Below are positions 49,171-59,863 of a DNA stretch of 64,000 nt, in pieces. A program made the translations under genes and the position numbers. The DNA comes from Cellulomonas fimi (GTDB lineage: Bacteria; Actinomycetota; Actinomycetes; Actinomycetales; Cellulomonadaceae). Position 1 is the stretch's first letter; the number at the start of each line of letters is the position of its first letter. The notes beneath the pieces were generated by a model that saw only the letters and a program-made list of their open reading frames with translations, was not told the origin of the DNA and did no database searches. Where the stretch lies: NCBI RefSeq assembly GCF_012952065.1, contig NZ_JABCJJ010000009.1, forward strand, positions 62,001 through 126,000, read 5' to 3'.

Positions 49171-50114
49171 CGACGCCGGCGGCTGGTGGCCCCACCGCCG
49201 GAACGGGACGGCGCCCCTTCGGCGAGCGGCTCGCGGCCGCGATGGACGCGCACGGCCCGCTGTGCGTGGGCATCGACCCCCACCCGGAGCTCCTCGCGGC
49301 CTGGGGCCTGCCCGACGACGCCACCGGGGCCCGCGAGCTGGCGCGCCGGGTGATGGCGGCGGTCGGCGGTCGCGTCGCCGCGGTCAAGCCGCAGGTCGCC
49401 TTCTTCGAGCGGCACGGCTCCGCCGGGGTCGCAGTGCTCGAGGAGCTGGTGACCCTGGGGCGGGAGGCGGGGACGCTCGTCGTGATGGACGCCAAGCGTG
49501 GTGACATCGGCTCGACCATGGCCGCCTATGCCGACGCGTACCTGCGGGACGGCGCGCCGCTGGCGGCCGACGCCCTGACGGTCTCGCCGTTCCTCGGGTT
49601 CGGCTCGCTGGCTCCCGCGGTGGAGGCGGCGCAGGCGACCGGCCGCGGGCTGTTCGTCCTCGCGCTCACGTCGAACCCGGAGGGCCCCGATGTGCAGCAC
49701 GCACGGCGCGCGGACGGTGCGAGCGTCGCCGGATCGATCGCCGCGGCGGCGGGTCGGCTCAACGCCGCCGAGCTCGGCGGGCTCGGACCGGTCGGGCTCG
49801 GATCGATCGGGCTCGGACCGGTCGGGCTCGAATCGGTCGGCCTCGGATCGGTCGGCCTCGTCGTCGGCGCCACGACCGGTGACGCCGTCGCCCGCCTCGG
49901 GATCGACCTCGAGGCGGTCCGCGGTCCGCTCCTCGCGCCCGGCGTCGGCGCCCAGGGCGCCGGTGCGACCGAGCTGACCGCGGTCTTCGGTCGCGCGCGG
50001 CGCGCGGTCCTGGCAGCGTCGTCGCGCGGCGTCCTGGCTGCGGGGCCGGACGTCGCGGACCTGCGCGCGGCTGCGGCCCGCGCGGCCGGTGAGGCGACGG
50101 CTGCGCTGCGCTGA
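49167..50114 (+). CDS. pyrF: Orotidine-5'-phosphate decarboxylase
   Basis: OMP decarboxylase of 315 residues, the long actinobacterial type. The active-site [11 protein letters not shown] carries the catalytic Lys; [11 protein letters not shown] is the first strand. Between the [11 protein letters not shown] strand and the [10 protein letters not shown] strand it carries five and a half [10 protein letters not shown] pentapeptide repeats (about 205-232), encoded by a 15-bp tandem repeat; this looks like a loop expansion. GTG start overlapping carB (GTGA). It is last in the pyr operon: pyrD and pyrE are not in this window. Confidence 0.93.
   Translation: MTTPAAGGPTAGTGRRPFGERLAAAMDAHGPLCVGIDPHPELLAAWGLPDDATGARELARRVMAAVGGRVAAVKPQVAFFERHGSAGVAVLEELVTLGREAGTLVVMDAKRGDIGSTMAAYADAYLRDGAPLAADALTVSPFLGFGSLAPAVEAAQATGRGLFVLALTSNPEGPDVQHARRADGASVAGSIAAAAGRLNAAELGGLGPVGLGSIGLGPVGLESVGLGSVGLVVGATTGDAVARLGIDLEAVRGPLLAPGVGAQGAGATELTAVFGRARRAVLAASSRGVLAAGPDVADLRAAAARAAGEATAALR
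49779..49862 (+). repeat. In-frame 15-bp tandem repeat in pyrF
   Basis: Five and a half units of GGGCTCGGACCGGTC type encode [10 protein letters not shown] repeats inside OMP decarboxylase. Confidence 0.9.
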
Positions 50115-50136
50115 CCTGCGGGCGGAGGACGCTCGT

Positions 50137-50165
50137 TCGCGTTGCCACCTGTTCATCCGGTCGCT
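50137..50165 (+). promoter_or_regulatory. Promoter of mihF
   Basis: -35 TTGCCA (50137-50142), 17-bp spacer, -10 TAGGTT (50160-50165), a good housekeeping-type promoter with a leader of about 38 nt. Confidence 0.65.
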
Positions 50166-50210
50166 AGGTTCGAGGGCACGATCCCGCCCACAACGATGAG
50201 GTGACGTCGC

Positions 50211-50522
50211 GTGGCTCTCCCCCCGCTCACCCCCGAACAACGCGCAGCAGCGCTCGAGAAGGCTGCGGCGGCCCGGCAGGCCCGGGCCGAGGTCAAGAAT
50301 CGCCTCAAGTACTCCCAGGGCTCGCTCTCCGAGGTGATCCAGCAGGGTCAGCAGGACGACGTCATCGGCAAGCTCAAGGTGCTCGCCCTGCTCGAGTCGC
50401 TCCCCGGGGTGGGTAAGGTCAAGGCTCGCGCGATCATGTCGGAGATCGGGATCTCCGAGACCCGACGGGTGCGCGGCCTCGGACCTCATCAGGCGAAGGC
50501 ACTGGTCGACCGCTTCGGGTGA
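50211..50522 (+). CDS. mihF: Integration host factor, actinobacterial type
   Basis: Nucleoid protein of 103 residues of the actinobacterial IHF family. A helical N-terminus ([24 protein letters not shown]) precedes an H2TH-like helix-hairpin region ([22 protein letters not shown]) that binds DNA non-specifically. The GTG start at 50211 gives the usual length. The mihF-gmk-rpoZ-coaBC-metK order is conserved in Actinobacteria. Confidence 0.95.
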   Translation: MALPPLTPEQRAAALEKAAAARQARAEVKNRLKYSQGSLSEVIQQGQQDDVIGKLKVLALLESLPGVGKVKARAIMSEIGISETRRVRGLGPHQAKALVDRFG

Positions 50523-50605
50523 CCCGCCGCTCGCCCGCGGTCGGTGTGCTCGGCAGGTCGCCGGTCGCGTCGGTCGCGCCACGCCACAGGAGCACAGCGC
50601 CACCC

Positions 50606-51175
50606 ATGACCACGACGCCAGCCCGGCTCACCGTTCTCGCCGGACCGACCGCCGTCGGCAAGGGAACGGTCTCTGCGGACATCCGGGAGCGGTACCCCGA
50701 GGTGTGGCTGTCGGTGTCCGCGACGACGCGGCCGCCGCGCCCCGGCGAGGTCGAGGGCGTCCACTACCACTTCGTCACCCCGGCCGAGTTCGACCGCATG
50801 GTCCGTGACGGCGAGCTGCTGGAGTGGGCGTACGTGCACAGCCGCAACCGGTACGGGACTCCGCGGGCCCCGGTGCAGGAGCGGCTCGCCGAGGGTGAGC
50901 CGGTGCTCCTCGAGATCGATCTGCAGGGCGCGCGCCAGGTCCGCGAGACCATGCCCGAGGCCCGGTTCGTGTTCCTCGCCCCGCCGTCGTGGGAGGAGCT
51001 CGAGCGCCGCCTGGTCGGACGCGGGACCGAGGGGCCGGAGGAGCGCGAGCGCCGGCTCGAGACCGCCAGGGTCGAGCTCACGGCCGAGCCGGAGTTCGAC
51101 GTCGTCATCGTGAACGACGACGTGCACCGGGCCACCGACGAGCTCGTCCGGGAGATGGGTCTGGTCACCCGGTAG
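50606..51175 (+). CDS. gmk: Guanylate kinase
   Basis: P-loop GMP kinase of 189 residues: Walker [12 protein letters not shown] (about residues 13-23), the GMP-binding [19 protein letters not shown] segment and [12 protein letters not shown]. It phosphorylates GMP and dGMP. I chose ATG 50606, which gives the normal N-terminus, over GTG 50519 overlapping mihF, which adds 29 unstructured residues; the AGGAG site 13 nt upstream is somewhat distant. Confidence 0.95.
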   Translation: MTTTPARLTVLAGPTAVGKGTVSADIRERYPEVWLSVSATTRPPRPGEVEGVHYHFVTPAEFDRMVRDGELLEWAYVHSRNRYGTPRAPVQERLAEGEPVLLEIDLQGARQVRETMPEARFVFLAPPSWEELERRLVGRGTEGPEERERRLETARVELTAEPEFDVVIVNDDVHRATDELVREMGLVTR

Positions 51176-51178
51176 ACT
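51173..51178 (+). promoter_or_regulatory. -10 element upstream of rpoZ
   Basis: TAGACT overlapping the gmk stop, about 60 nt before the rpoZ start; no clear -35. It could allow rpoZ expression apart from gmk. Confidence 0.35.
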
Positions 51179-51240
51179 GGGTCGTCGGCGCACCCCCCAC
51201 GTTCTTGTACCCCCAGCCCCCAGACCCACCAGGAGCACAC

Positions 51241-51504
51241 GTGTCCGGAACTGTCGCAGAGCCCATCGGCATCACCGACCCGCCGATCGACAAGCTGCTC
51301 GAGAAGGCCGACTCCAAGTACGCGCTGGTCATCTACTCCGCCAAGCGCGCGCGCCAGATCAACGCCTACTACTCGCAGCTCAACGAGGGCCTCCTCGAGT
51401 ACGTCGGTCCTCTGGTGGAGACCCGTCCGCAGGAGAAGCCGCTGTCGATCGCGATGCGCGAGATCAACGAGGGGCTGTTGACGATCGCCCCCACGGACGT
51501 CTGA
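51241..51504 (+). CDS. rpoZ: RNA polymerase omega subunit
   Basis: Omega of 87 residues. The conserved [31 protein letters not shown] segment and the C-terminal [16 protein letters not shown] are typical. It stabilises beta-prime in RNA polymerase. The GTG start has an AGGAG ribosome site 6 nt upstream (CCAGGAGCACAC). Confidence 0.96.
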   Translation: MSGTVAEPIGITDPPIDKLLEKADSKYALVIYSAKRARQINAYYSQLNEGLLEYVGPLVETRPQEKPLSIAMREINEGLLTIAPTDV

Positions 51505-51517
51505 CCTGACGCCACCC

Positions 51518-52732
51518 GTGCGCATCGTCCTCGGCGTCGCCGGCGGGATCGCCGCCTACAAGGCCGTCCTCCTCCTGCGGCTGTTCCGCGAGGCGGGCCA
51601 CGACGTGCGGGTCGTCCCCACGCGGGCCGCGCTCGAGTTCGTGGGGCGACCGACGTGGGAGGCCCTGTCGGGGCAGCCCGCGACGCCCGAGGTGTTCGAC
51701 GACGTCACGGCGGTTCCGCACGTGATGCTGGGTCAGACGGCCGACCTGGTGGTCGTCGCGCCGGCGACCGCCGACCTGCTCGCTCGGGCAGCGGGCGGAC
51801 GCGCGGACGACCTGCTCACGAGCACGCTCCTGACCGCGCGCTGCCCGGTCCTCATGGCGCCGGCGATGCACACCGAGATGTGGGAGCACCCCGCGACCCG
51901 TGCGAACGTCGAGATCCTGCGCTCGCGCGGGGTCCACGTGCTGGACCCGGCGTCCGGCCGCCTCACCGGCAGCGACACCGGACCGGGCCGCCTCCCGGAA
52001 CCGGAAGAGATCGCGGCGGCGGCACTCGCGCTCGTCGAGCCGGCGCGCTCGGCCGCCGCCCTCGCGCACGACCTCGCCGGTCGCCACGTCGTGGTCTCCG
52101 CGGGCGGGACGCGTGAGCCGCTCGACCCCGTGCGCTTCCTGGGCAACCGCTCCTCCGGCCGGCAGGGATTCGCCCTGGCCGGGACCGCGCGCGCCCGCGG
52201 CGCCCGCGTCACCCTGGTCGCCGCGAACGTCGCGCTCGAGCCGCCGGCCGGCGTCGACGTCGTGCACGTGGAGTCGACGGCGCAGCTGCGGGAGGCCGTG
52301 CGCACGGCCGCGAAGGACGCCGACGCGGTCGTCATGGCGGCTGCGGTCGCGGACTTCCGGCCTCGGGCGACGGCCGCGCACAAGCTGAAGAAGCGCGACG
52401 ACGGGGTCGTCGAGCCGATCGTCCTCGAGGCGAACCCGGACATCCTCGCCGAGCTGGCCGCCGACCGGCTCCGGCCCGGCCAGGTCGTCGTCGGGTTCGC
52501 GGCCGAGACCGGTGACGCGAGCGGCGACGTGCTCGCGCACGGCCGCGCCAAGGCGCGTCGCAAGGGCGCGGACCTCCTCGCCGTGAACGCCGTGGGGGAG
52601 GGGCTCGGCTTCGGGACCGCCGACAACGCGGTGACGGTCCTCGACGCGAGCGGCGCCGTCGTGGCGACGTCCGCCGGGTCCAAGGAGGCTGTCGCGGACG
52701 CGCTCTGGGACGCCGTCGTCCCGTTGCTCTGA
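51518..52732 (+). CDS. coaBC: Bifunctional CoaBC (coenzyme A synthesis)
   Basis: Protein of 404 residues: an N-terminal flavin-dependent decarboxylase CoaC (GVAGGIAAYKA loop; catalytic His in AVPHV; APAMHTEMWEHP) and a C-terminal CTP-dependent ligase CoaB (VSAGGTREPLDPVRFLGNRSSGRQG; KLKKRDDG). It makes 4'-phosphopantetheine from phosphopantothenate and cysteine. GTG start 13 bp after rpoZ, without an obvious ribosome site. Confidence 0.95.
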   Translation: MRIVLGVAGGIAAYKAVLLLRLFREAGHDVRVVPTRAALEFVGRPTWEALSGQPATPEVFDDVTAVPHVMLGQTADLVVVAPATADLLARAAGGRADDLLTSTLLTARCPVLMAPAMHTEMWEHPATRANVEILRSRGVHVLDPASGRLTGSDTGPGRLPEPEEIAAAALALVEPARSAAALAHDLAGRHVVVSAGGTREPLDPVRFLGNRSSGRQGFALAGTARARGARVTLVAANVALEPPAGVDVVHVESTAQLREAVRTAAKDADAVVMAAAVADFRPRATAAHKLKKRDDGVVEPIVLEANPDILAELAADRLRPGQVVVGFAAETGDASGDVLAHGRAKARRKGADLLAVNAVGEGLGFGTADNAVTVLDASGAVVATSAGSKEAVADALWDAVVPLL

Positions 52733-52806
52733 CGCGGTCGAGGTGTCGCAACCACCTCCGCCGTCCGGTGCGCTCCGTCCTGACGGCCGCACGGGGCGCC
52801 CGCCAC

Positions 52807-52812
52807 TACGCT
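52807..52812 (+). promoter_or_regulatory. -10 element of metK (leaderless)
   Basis: TACGCT ends 7 nt before the metK ATG, and there is no Shine-Dalgarno, consistent with leaderless transcription. No SAM riboswitch is visible in the 87-bp gap. Confidence 0.45.
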
Positions 52813-52819
52813 GTCCGCC

Positions 52820-54019
52820 ATGACCGATGCCGACCTTCGCCTGTTCACGTCCGAGTCCGTGACCGAGGGGCACCCGGACAAGGTCTGCGACCAGATCTCC
52901 GACGCCATCCTCGACGCGATGCTCGAGCAGGACCCGGCAGCCCGGGTCGCGGTCGAGACGATGGTCACGACCGGCCTGGTGCACGTGGCGGGTGAGGTCA
53001 CGACCAGCGCGTACGTCGAGATCCCGCAGGTCGTGCGGCAGGTCGTGCGGAGCATCGGCTACACCTCCTCCGCGATCGGCTTCGACGGTGACTCGTGCGG
53101 CATCTCCGTCTCGATCGGCCAGCAGTCTCCCGACATCGCGCAGGGCGTCGACAAGGCGTGGGAGATGCGCCAGGACGACCGCGACGTCGACCCCCTGGAC
53201 GCCCAGGGCGCGGGTGACCAGGGCCTGATGTTCGGCTACGCGAGCGACGAGACGCCGTCGCTGCTGCCGCTGCCGATCTGGCTGTCGCACCGCCTCGCCG
53301 AGCAGCTGGCGCGCGTGCGCAAGGACGGCGTCGTGCCCGGTCTGCGGCCCGACGGCAAGACCCAGGTGACGATCGGCTACGACGGCGACCGGCCGGTCAG
53401 GGTCGACACGGTCGTCCTGTCCACCCAGCACGACCCGGACGTGCGGGAGGACCAGCTCCTGGCGCAGATCGCCGAGCACGTGGTGACGCCGGTGCTGGCA
53501 CGGTCCGAGGTGGACAGCAGCGACTTCCGGCTCCTGGTGAACCCGACGGGCACGTTCGTGATCGGCGGTCCGCAGGGTGACGCCGGGCTGACCGGCCGCA
53601 AGATCATCGTCGACACCTACGGCGGGATGTCTCGCCACGGCGGCGGCGCGTTCTCGGGCAAGGACCCGTCGAAGGTCGACCGCTCGGCGTCGTACGCGAT
53701 GCGGTGGGTCGCCAAGAACGTGGTCGCCGCGGGGCTCGCGCGCCGGTGCGAGGTGCAGGTCGCGTACGCGATCGGCAAGGCCCAGCCGGTCGGCCTGTAC
53801 GTCGAGACCTTCGGCACCGAGACCGTCCCGGTCGACCGGCTCACGGCGGCGATCCGGGAGGTGTTCGACCTGCGCCCGGCCGCGATCATCCGCGACCTCA
53901 ACCTGCTGCGGCCGATCTACCGCCGCACCGCCGCGTACGGGCACTTCGGGCGTGAGCTCCCGGAGTTCACGTGGGAGCGCACCGACCGCGTCGAGGCGCT
54001 GAAGTCCCTGCTGTCCTGA
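52820..54019 (+). CDS. metK: S-adenosylmethionine synthetase
   Basis: MAT of 399 residues: [18 protein letters not shown] near the start, the ATP motif [12 protein letters not shown], and the P-loop-like [16 protein letters not shown]. It makes SAM from methionine and ATP, the cofactor of the radical SAM and methyltransferase proteins in this window. The start lies just after a -10 element. Confidence 0.97.
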   Translation: MTDADLRLFTSESVTEGHPDKVCDQISDAILDAMLEQDPAARVAVETMVTTGLVHVAGEVTTSAYVEIPQVVRQVVRSIGYTSSAIGFDGDSCGISVSIGQQSPDIAQGVDKAWEMRQDDRDVDPLDAQGAGDQGLMFGYASDETPSLLPLPIWLSHRLAEQLARVRKDGVVPGLRPDGKTQVTIGYDGDRPVRVDTVVLSTQHDPDVREDQLLAQIAEHVVTPVLARSEVDSSDFRLLVNPTGTFVIGGPQGDAGLTGRKIIVDTYGGMSRHGGGAFSGKDPSKVDRSASYAMRWVAKNVVAAGLARRCEVQVAYAIGKAQPVGLYVETFGTETVPVDRLTAAIREVFDLRPAAIIRDLNLLRPIYRRTAAYGHFGRELPEFTWERTDRVEALKSLLS

Positions 54020-54053
54020 CCCTGGCGTGGGCGGCTCGTGAGTGGATGGTCCC

Positions 54054-56237
54054 GTGACGGACCACGGTGAGCAGCTGACGCTCCACGGCTTGCCCGCCGC
54101 ACGTCGGCGACCGCCGCGGTCGAGCGCCCCGATCGAGGTCGCGACGGCGCGGCCGGTGGCGCGGGTCTGCATCGACCTGCCGCCGGCGCACCTCGACCGC
54201 ACCTTCGAGTACGTGGTGCCCGCGGCGCTCGACGACGCGGCCCGGCCCGGCACCCGCGTCAAGGTGCGGTTCGGCCGACAGGACGTGGACGGCTACCTCC
54301 TCGAGCGTGTGGACGAGGCGGAGCACGACGGCGAGCTGGCCCCGCTGCGACGCCTCGTCTCGCCCGAACGCGTGCTGACACCCGAGGTGCACCGGCTCGC
54401 GCGCGCGGTCGCCGACCGGTACGCGGGGACGCTCGGCGACGTCCTGCGGCTCGCGATCCCGCCGCGTCACGCGCGCGTCGAGGCCGAGCGGGCCGTCGGG
54501 GCCGGTGCGGAGTCGACGCACGCCGGTGCGTCCGGCGGCACCGCCGGGCCGGTCGACGGGACCGGACCGCGTGGGGGCGTGCCCGCGATGCCCGCACCGA
54601 CGCCGTCGGGCAGCGCCTGGACCGCGATCCGTGGTGGCGCCGCGTTCCTCCAGCGACTGACCGCCGGGCAGGCGCCGCGCGCGGTGTGGAGCGCGCTCCC
54701 GGGGGGGCCGGGGCAGGCATGGCCCGACGCCGTCGCGCAGGCGGTCACGGCCACGGTCCTCAGCGGGCGCGGGGCGGTCGTCGTCGTGCCGGATGCGCGG
54801 GACCTCGACCGCCTCGCCGCCGCTCTCGAGGCCGCCGGGCTCCCCGCGTGGGGGCCGGGTCGCGAGGGCGGGTACGCACGGCTGGTGGCCGACGACGGGC
54901 CGGCGCAGCGCTACCGGTCCTTCCTCGCGGTCCTGCGCGGGCACGCCCGGGTGGTGATCGGGACGCGGGCCGCCGCGTGGGCGCCCGTCCACGACCTGGG
55001 TCTGGTGGTGTGCTGGGACGACGGCGACGACCTGCACGCCGAGCCGCGCGCGCCGTACCCGCACGTGCGCGACGTGCTCGTGATCCGCGCGGAGCAGACC
55101 GGGTGCGCGGCGCTCGTGGGCGGTCACGCGCGCTCGACCGAGGCGCAGGCGCTCGTCGCGTCCGGATGGGCCCGGCCGCTCCAGGCCGACCGTGCGACCG
55201 TCCGCGCGCGGGCACCGCGCGTGCGGGCGTTGACGTCGGTCGAGCTGGCCCGCGAGGGAGCCGCTGCCGCGGCCCGTCTTCCCGGCGCCGCGTGGCGGGC
55301 GGCCCGGGACGCCCTGGCGGACGGCCCGGTGCTCGTGCAGGTTCCGCGCGCGGGGTACCTGCCGGTGGTGGCGTGCGCGCGCTGCCGCACGGTCGCGCGG
55401 TGCGGCACGTGCCACGGCCCGCTCGCGCTCGGTGCCGCCGACGGCGTCCCGCACTGCACCTGGTGCGGCGCGCTCGCCGCGGTCTGGCGCTGCGACGAGT
55501 GCGGCGCGGGCGCGCTGCGCTCGGTGCGCGTCGGGTCCGACCGGACGGCGGAGGAGCTGGGACGCGCGTTCCCCGGCGTGCCGGTGCGTGTCTCGGGCGC
55601 GTCGTCGGCGACCGGGGTGGTGGCCCGGGTGCCCGGGCGGCCCGCGCTCGTGGTCGCGACGCCCGGGGCGGAGCCGGTCGCCGAGGGCGGCTACGCGGCG
55701 GCGCTGCTGCTCGACGCCGCGGTGTCGACCGCCCGCGTGTCGTTGCGTACCGGGGAGGAGGCGGTGCACCGCTGGCTCACCGCGGCCGCCCTGGTGCGCT
55801 CGGCCGACGCGGGTGGTGTGGTGCTGCTCGTCGGCGACGCCGCTCCCGCCCCCACGCAGGCGCTCGTGCGATGGGACCCGGTCGGGTTCGCCGAGCGCGA
55901 GCTCGCCGAGCGCGTCGAGCTCGGCCTCCCGCCCGCGGTGCGCGTCGCTGCTGTCTCGGGGACGCGGGACGCCGTCGCCGCCGTGCTCGCCCGGCTTGAG
56001 CTGCCGCCCGGCGCCGATGTGCTCGGCCCCGTCGTCGCGCCCGAGCCCGGGCCGCGCGCACCGGTCGCGCAGGCGTCGCTCGGGACGCTCGACCAGCCCG
56101 TGCGCGCGATCATCCGTGCCCCGTTGCGCGGTGGTGACGCGCTGGCGGCCACCCTGGCGGCGTCGGCGGCGGTCCGCAGCGCCCGTCGCGAGGGCGGGAC
56201 GGTGCGGATCCAGCTGGACCCCGAGGAGATGCTCTGA
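54054..56237 (+). CDS. priA: Primosomal protein N' PriA, helicase motifs lost
   Basis: PriA homologue of 727 residues. The 3'-DNA-binding domain ([21 protein letters not shown]) and the zinc-binding region ([13 protein letters not shown], then CTWCG and CDECG) are kept. The helicase core has lost its catalytic motifs: Walker A is replaced by LPGGPGQAW, with no GKT/GKS, and the DEAH box by WDDGDD. It should bind forks and load partners without unwinding, as described for actinobacterial PriA. GTG 54042 is an alternative start four codons upstream. Confidence 0.9.
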   Translation: MTDHGEQLTLHGLPAARRRPPRSSAPIEVATARPVARVCIDLPPAHLDRTFEYVVPAALDDAARPGTRVKVRFGRQDVDGYLLERVDEAEHDGELAPLRRLVSPERVLTPEVHRLARAVADRYAGTLGDVLRLAIPPRHARVEAERAVGAGAESTHAGASGGTAGPVDGTGPRGGVPAMPAPTPSGSAWTAIRGGAAFLQRLTAGQAPRAVWSALPGGPGQAWPDAVAQAVTATVLSGRGAVVVVPDARDLDRLAAALEAAGLPAWGPGREGGYARLVADDGPAQRYRSFLAVLRGHARVVIGTRAAAWAPVHDLGLVVCWDDGDDLHAEPRAPYPHVRDVLVIRAEQTGCAALVGGHARSTEAQALVASGWARPLQADRATVRARAPRVRALTSVELAREGAAAAARLPGAAWRAARDALADGPVLVQVPRAGYLPVVACARCRTVARCGTCHGPLALGAADGVPHCTWCGALAAVWRCDECGAGALRSVRVGSDRTAEELGRAFPGVPVRVSGASSATGVVARVPGRPALVVATPGAEPVAEGGYAAALLLDAAVSTARVSLRTGEEAVHRWLTAAALVRSADAGGVVLLVGDAAPAPTQALVRWDPVGFAERELAERVELGLPPAVRVAAVSGTRDAVAAVLARLELPPGADVLGPVVAPEPGPRAPVAQASLGTLDQPVRAIIRAPLRGGDALAATLAASAAVRSARREGGTVRIQLDPEEML

Positions 56238-56298
56238 CGCGGTGCCGACCGCCGCCTGACCTCGCTCGCCGGCCCGCGGCGGGTGCCGGCCCGGCACC

Positions 56299-56304
56299 TA
56301 GACT
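56299..56304 (+). promoter_or_regulatory. -10 element of fmt (leaderless)
   Basis: TAGACT ends 7 nt before the fmt ATG with no ribosome site between. Confidence 0.5.
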
Positions 56305-56311
56305 CGGCCCC

Positions 56312-57277
56312 ATGCGACTCCTCTTCGCCGGGACCCCCCAGGTGGCCGTGCCCGCCCTCGAGGCGCTGCTGGCGTCGCAGCACGAGGTGGTCGCGGTGCT
56401 CACCCGACCCGATGCGCGCGCCGGCCGCGGGCGGGCGCTCGTCTCCAGCCCGGTGAAGCGTTGCGCGCAGGAGGCAGGGATCGAGGTGCTCGCGCCGCGC
56501 AGCCCGCGTGACGAGGACTTCCAGACCCGCCTCGCGGAGCTCGCCGTCGACTGCGCCCCGGTCGTCGCGTACGGCGCGCTGCTGCCCCGGCCGGTGCTGG
56601 ACGTCCCGAAGCACGGCTGGGTCAACCTGCACTTCTCGGTACTGCCGGCGTGGCGAGGTGCGGCGCCGGTGCAGCACGCGGTGATCGCCGGTGACGAGGT
56701 CACGGGTGCGAGTACGTTCCGGATCGAGGAGGGCCTCGACACCGGGCCGCTGTTCGGCACGCTGGCCGAGACGATCCGTCCGCGCGACACGGCCGGGGAG
56801 CTGCTGGACCGGCTGTCGGTCGCCGGGGCCGGCCTGCTCGTCGCGACGCTCGACGCGATCGAGGCGAGGACGGCGAGCCCGGTCGCCCAACCGCGGGACG
56901 GCGTCAGCCACGCCCCGCGGCTCGAGGTCGACGACGCGCGCGTGCGCTGGAACCGGCCCGCGCACACGGTGGACCGCCTGGTGCGCGGCTGCACGCCGGC
57001 TCCGGGCGCCTGGACCCGGACGCCGGACGGTGCTCGGCTCAAGCTGGGCCCGGTGCGTCCGCGGCCCGACGTGACCGACCTGGCGCCGGGCGTCGTCCGG
57101 GTCGAGCGCGACGCGGTGCTCGTGGGCACGGCCACGGACGCCGTCGCGCTCGGCGACGTGTCGCCTGCCGGTAAGCGGATGATGCCGGCCACGGACTGGG
57201 CGCGCGGGGCGAGGCTGGGTCCCGACGTCGTGCTCGGTGCGGACGCCGTGCTCGGCGCCGAGGGAGCGAGCGCGTGA
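56312..57277 (+). CDS. fmt: Methionyl-tRNA formyltransferase
   Basis: Fmt of 321 residues: [19 protein letters not shown] at the start, the catalytic [21 protein letters not shown] (Asn/His region; family signature SLLPxWRGAAP), and a C-terminal OB fold. It formylates initiator Met-tRNA. It overlaps rsmB by 4 bp (GTGA). Confidence 0.95.
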   Translation: MRLLFAGTPQVAVPALEALLASQHEVVAVLTRPDARAGRGRALVSSPVKRCAQEAGIEVLAPRSPRDEDFQTRLAELAVDCAPVVAYGALLPRPVLDVPKHGWVNLHFSVLPAWRGAAPVQHAVIAGDEVTGASTFRIEEGLDTGPLFGTLAETIRPRDTAGELLDRLSVAGAGLLVATLDAIEARTASPVAQPRDGVSHAPRLEVDDARVRWNRPAHTVDRLVRGCTPAPGAWTRTPDGARLKLGPVRPRPDVTDLAPGVVRVERDAVLVGTATDAVALGDVSPAGKRMMPATDWARGARLGPDVVLGADAVLGAEGASA

Positions 57278-58866
57278 GCGACGCACGCGGTGGTGCGCCC
57301 GGGGGTCGGGGTCGCCGAGACGACCGCGGCCGACAGGGGCCCCCTCGGACCGGTGGAGCGTCGGGCGGGGACACGGGCCGACGTCGTGACGAACGCGGCC
57401 GGGAGCGGGGCGCCGCGCGGGCCGAGGGCCGCGGGCATCGCAGCGCCGCGGCGCCCACCGACCGCCGTCGGGGGACCGACGCCGCCCGGGCCGCCGCCTT
57501 CGAGGTGCTCCGCGAGGTCGACGGCTCCGACTCGTACGCGAACCTCGTGCTGCCGCCGCTGCTGCGCGAGCGGGGCCTGTCCGGCCGCGATGCCGCGTTC
57601 GCGACCGAGCTGGCGTACGGCACGCTGCGCCTGCGCGGACGCTACGACGTGGTGATCGAGCTGTGCGCCGCACGGACGCTCGACCGGATCGAGCCACCCG
57701 TGCTGGACCTGCTGCGCATGGGAGTGCATCAGCTGCTCGGCATGCGGGTCCCGGCGCACGCCGCGGTCTCCGAGACCGTCGGGCTCGCGCGCGAGCGGAC
57801 CGGCGTCGGGAGCGGGCAGTTCGTCAACGCGGTGCTGCGCGCCGTCGGGCGGGAGTCGCCCGAGACGTGGCTCGCTCGGGTCGCCGACCACGTCGATCCG
57901 GCCGGCACGGATGCGGTGGCTCGACTGGCCGCGGTCGAGAGCCACCCCGTGTGGGTCGCGCGCGCGCTGCGGGAGGCGCTCGCCGGCAACGGCAGGGACG
58001 TGGACGAGCTGGTCGAGCTGATGCGCGCCGACAACACCGCGCCGGAGGTGACGCTCGTCGCGCGGCCCGGGCTCGTCACGGCGGGGGACCTCGTCGAGCA
58101 GTCACGCGGGGCTGGACGCCGCGGGCGCTGGGTCGAGACGGCGGTGGTCCTCAGCGGTGGTGACCCCGGCGCGGTAGCGGCGGTCCGTGAGGGGCTGGCG
58201 GGGGTCCAGGACGAGGGCAGCCAGCTCGTCGCCCTGGCGTTCGCTCAGGCGCCGGTCGCCGGGCGCGACGAGCGGTGGCTGGACCTGTGCGCCGGGCCGG
58301 GTGGGAAGTCGGCGTTGCTCGCGGCCCTGGCGTCCGGGCGCGGCGCGCGGCTCGTCGCCAACGAGGTCGCTCCCCACCGCGCGCGCCTCGTCGAGCGTGC
58401 GCTCGTCGCCGTCCCGGCCGACGCCGTGGAGGAGGTCCGCACGGGCGACGGCCGCGTCGTCGGGCAGGACGAACCCGCGGCGTACGACCGGGTGCTCGTC
58501 GATGCGCCCTGCACGGGGCTCGGCGCGCTGCGGCGACGGCCCGAGGCGCGGTGGCGGCGGGTGCCGTCGGACCTCGCGCAGCTGGGCGCGCTGCAGCGCG
58601 CGCTGCTCTCGTCGGCGCTCGACGCCGTCCGGCCGGGTGGCGTCGTCGCGTACGTGACCTGCTCGCCGCATCTCGCCGAGACCCAGCTGGTGGTCAAGGA
58701 CGTGCTGCGCAAGCGGAGCGACGTCGAGGTGCTCGACGCCCGCGAGCCGGTGCGGGACGTGGCGGGCGACGACATCCCGCTGGGGGACCGGCTCGACGTC
58801 CAGCTCTGGCCGCACGCGCACGGCACCGATGCCATGTTCCTGACGCTGCTCCGCCGCTCGGGCTGA
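57274..58866 (+). CDS. rsmB: 16S rRNA m5C967 methyltransferase RsmB
   Basis: Protein of 530 residues: a Gly/Arg-rich unstructured N-terminus (about 1-70), a NusB-like RNA-binding domain (about 70-210) and a SAM-dependent methyltransferase domain with [13 protein letters not shown] (motif I), the [19 protein letters not shown] segment (motif IV, Pro-Cys) and VTCSPHLAE (motif VI, catalytic Cys). It methylates 16S rRNA. It is coupled to fmt. Confidence 0.93.
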   Translation: MSDARGGAPGGRGRRDDRGRQGPPRTGGASGGDTGRRRDERGRERGAARAEGRGHRSAAAPTDRRRGTDAARAAAFEVLREVDGSDSYANLVLPPLLRERGLSGRDAAFATELAYGTLRLRGRYDVVIELCAARTLDRIEPPVLDLLRMGVHQLLGMRVPAHAAVSETVGLARERTGVGSGQFVNAVLRAVGRESPETWLARVADHVDPAGTDAVARLAAVESHPVWVARALREALAGNGRDVDELVELMRADNTAPEVTLVARPGLVTAGDLVEQSRGAGRRGRWVETAVVLSGGDPGAVAAVREGLAGVQDEGSQLVALAFAQAPVAGRDERWLDLCAGPGGKSALLAALASGRGARLVANEVAPHRARLVERALVAVPADAVEEVRTGDGRVVGQDEPAAYDRVLVDAPCTGLGALRRRPEARWRRVPSDLAQLGALQRALLSSALDAVRPGGVVAYVTCSPHLAETQLVVKDVLRKRSDVEVLDAREPVRDVAGDDIPLGDRLDVQLWPHAHGTDAMFLTLLRRSG

Positions 58867-58901
58867 CGCGGGCGGACTCAGGCACGCAAGGGGCGCGCCG
58901 C

Positions 58902-58907
58902 TACGGT
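58902..58907 (+). promoter_or_regulatory. -10 element of rpe (leaderless)
   Basis: TACGGT ends 6 nt before the rpe ATG; no ribosome site. Confidence 0.45.
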
Positions 58908-58913
58908 GGGGCC

Positions 58914-59594
58914 ATGGGCGCACTGATCAACCCGAGCATCCTGTCCGCCGACTTCGCGAACCTTGAGCGCGACCTCGGGGCGATCGCCGGCGCGGACTAC
59001 GCGCACGTCGACGTCATGGACAACCACTTCGTGCCGAACCTGACGATCGGGCTGCCGGTGGTCGAGCGGCTGGTGAAGGCGTCCCGGATCCCGCTCGACG
59101 TGCACCTGATGATCGAGGACCCGGACCGGTGGGCCCCGGGGTACGCCGAGGCGGGGGCGGCATCGGTCACCTTTCACGCCGAGGCCGCCCGGGCACCCGT
59201 GCGGCTCGCGCGCGAGCTGCGCCTGCTCGGCGCGCGGGCGGGCGTGGCGCTGCGGCCCGCGACGCCCGTGGAGCCGTTCCTCGACCTGCTGTCCGAGGTC
59301 GACATGGTGCTCGTGATGACCGTCGAGCCGGGATTCGGGGGGCAGTCGTTCATCGAGGGGACGCTGCCGAAGATCCGGCGGGCGCGCGAGGCCATCGGTG
59401 CGGCTGACCTGGACGTCTGGCTCCAGGTCGACGGCGGCGTCTCGCGGACGACGATCGAGCGCGCGGCCGACGCGGGCGCCAACGTCTTCGTGGCGGGCTC
59501 CGCCGTGTACGGGGCCGACGACGTCGCGGCGGAGATCGGCGTGCTCCGTGCGATGGCCGACGCCGCAGCCCGCGCGGGCGGTCACGCGCACTGA
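58914..59594 (+). CDS. rpe: Ribulose-phosphate 3-epimerase
   Basis: TIM-barrel epimerase of 226 residues: [16 protein letters not shown], the metal-binding [12 protein letters not shown] and [18 protein letters not shown], and the phosphate-binding VDGGVS and VAGSAVYG. It interconverts ribulose and xylulose 5-phosphate. It is convergent with the PKD-protein gene. Confidence 0.97.
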   Translation: MGALINPSILSADFANLERDLGAIAGADYAHVDVMDNHFVPNLTIGLPVVERLVKASRIPLDVHLMIEDPDRWAPGYAEAGAASVTFHAEAARAPVRLARELRLLGARAGVALRPATPVEPFLDLLSEVDMVLVMTVEPGFGGQSFIEGTLPKIRRAREAIGAADLDVWLQVDGGVSRTTIERAADAGANVFVAGSAVYGADDVAAEIGVLRAMADAAARAGGHAH

Positions 59595-59615
59595 CGAGGC
59601 GCTCCGGTAGCCGAT

Positions 59616-59664
59616 CGTGTCAGGCGTGGCGCGTGCTGGCGTGCGCGGTAGGCCTGACAAGTCG
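59616..59664 (+). repeat. 49-bp palindromic element downstream of rpe
   Basis: Arms TGTCAGGC (59618-59625) and GCCTGACA (59652-59659), perfect inverted repeat. It aligns without gaps to the element inside pyrC. Here it may also serve as a terminator for rpe. Confidence 0.7.
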
Positions 59665-59748
59665 TGCGCGGTGGTGGTCGACCGGGCTCCTGGCCGACGG
59701 GTGCCGGCGCTCACGGTGTCCGGGGGTGCGCGCGGGTCCTGTCTCGCG

Positions 59749-59795
59749 GTTGAGGGGCCGTTCTCGTGCGTCCGGTGACACTTTCCTCCCTCAAC
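59749..59795 (-). repeat. 47-bp palindromic repeat, copy 3
   Basis: In reverse orientation it begins GTTGAGGGAGGAAAGTGTCA and ends CCCCTCAAC, matching copies 1 and 2 near the DUF559 gene 46 kb away, with one extra base in the right part. It is intergenic, between rpe and the PKD gene. Confidence 0.75.
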
Positions 59796-59863
59796 CGGGC
59801 ATCGACGGGGGCGTCCGCCGGCTGAGTCGGGGTTCGTCCCGCTCGTCGGCCTGCGGGTGGGGG

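Noticed and set aside
52733-52819. A SAM riboswitch before metK
   Set aside because: Only 87 bp, with a -10 directly before the ATG and no conserved SAM-aptamer blocks.
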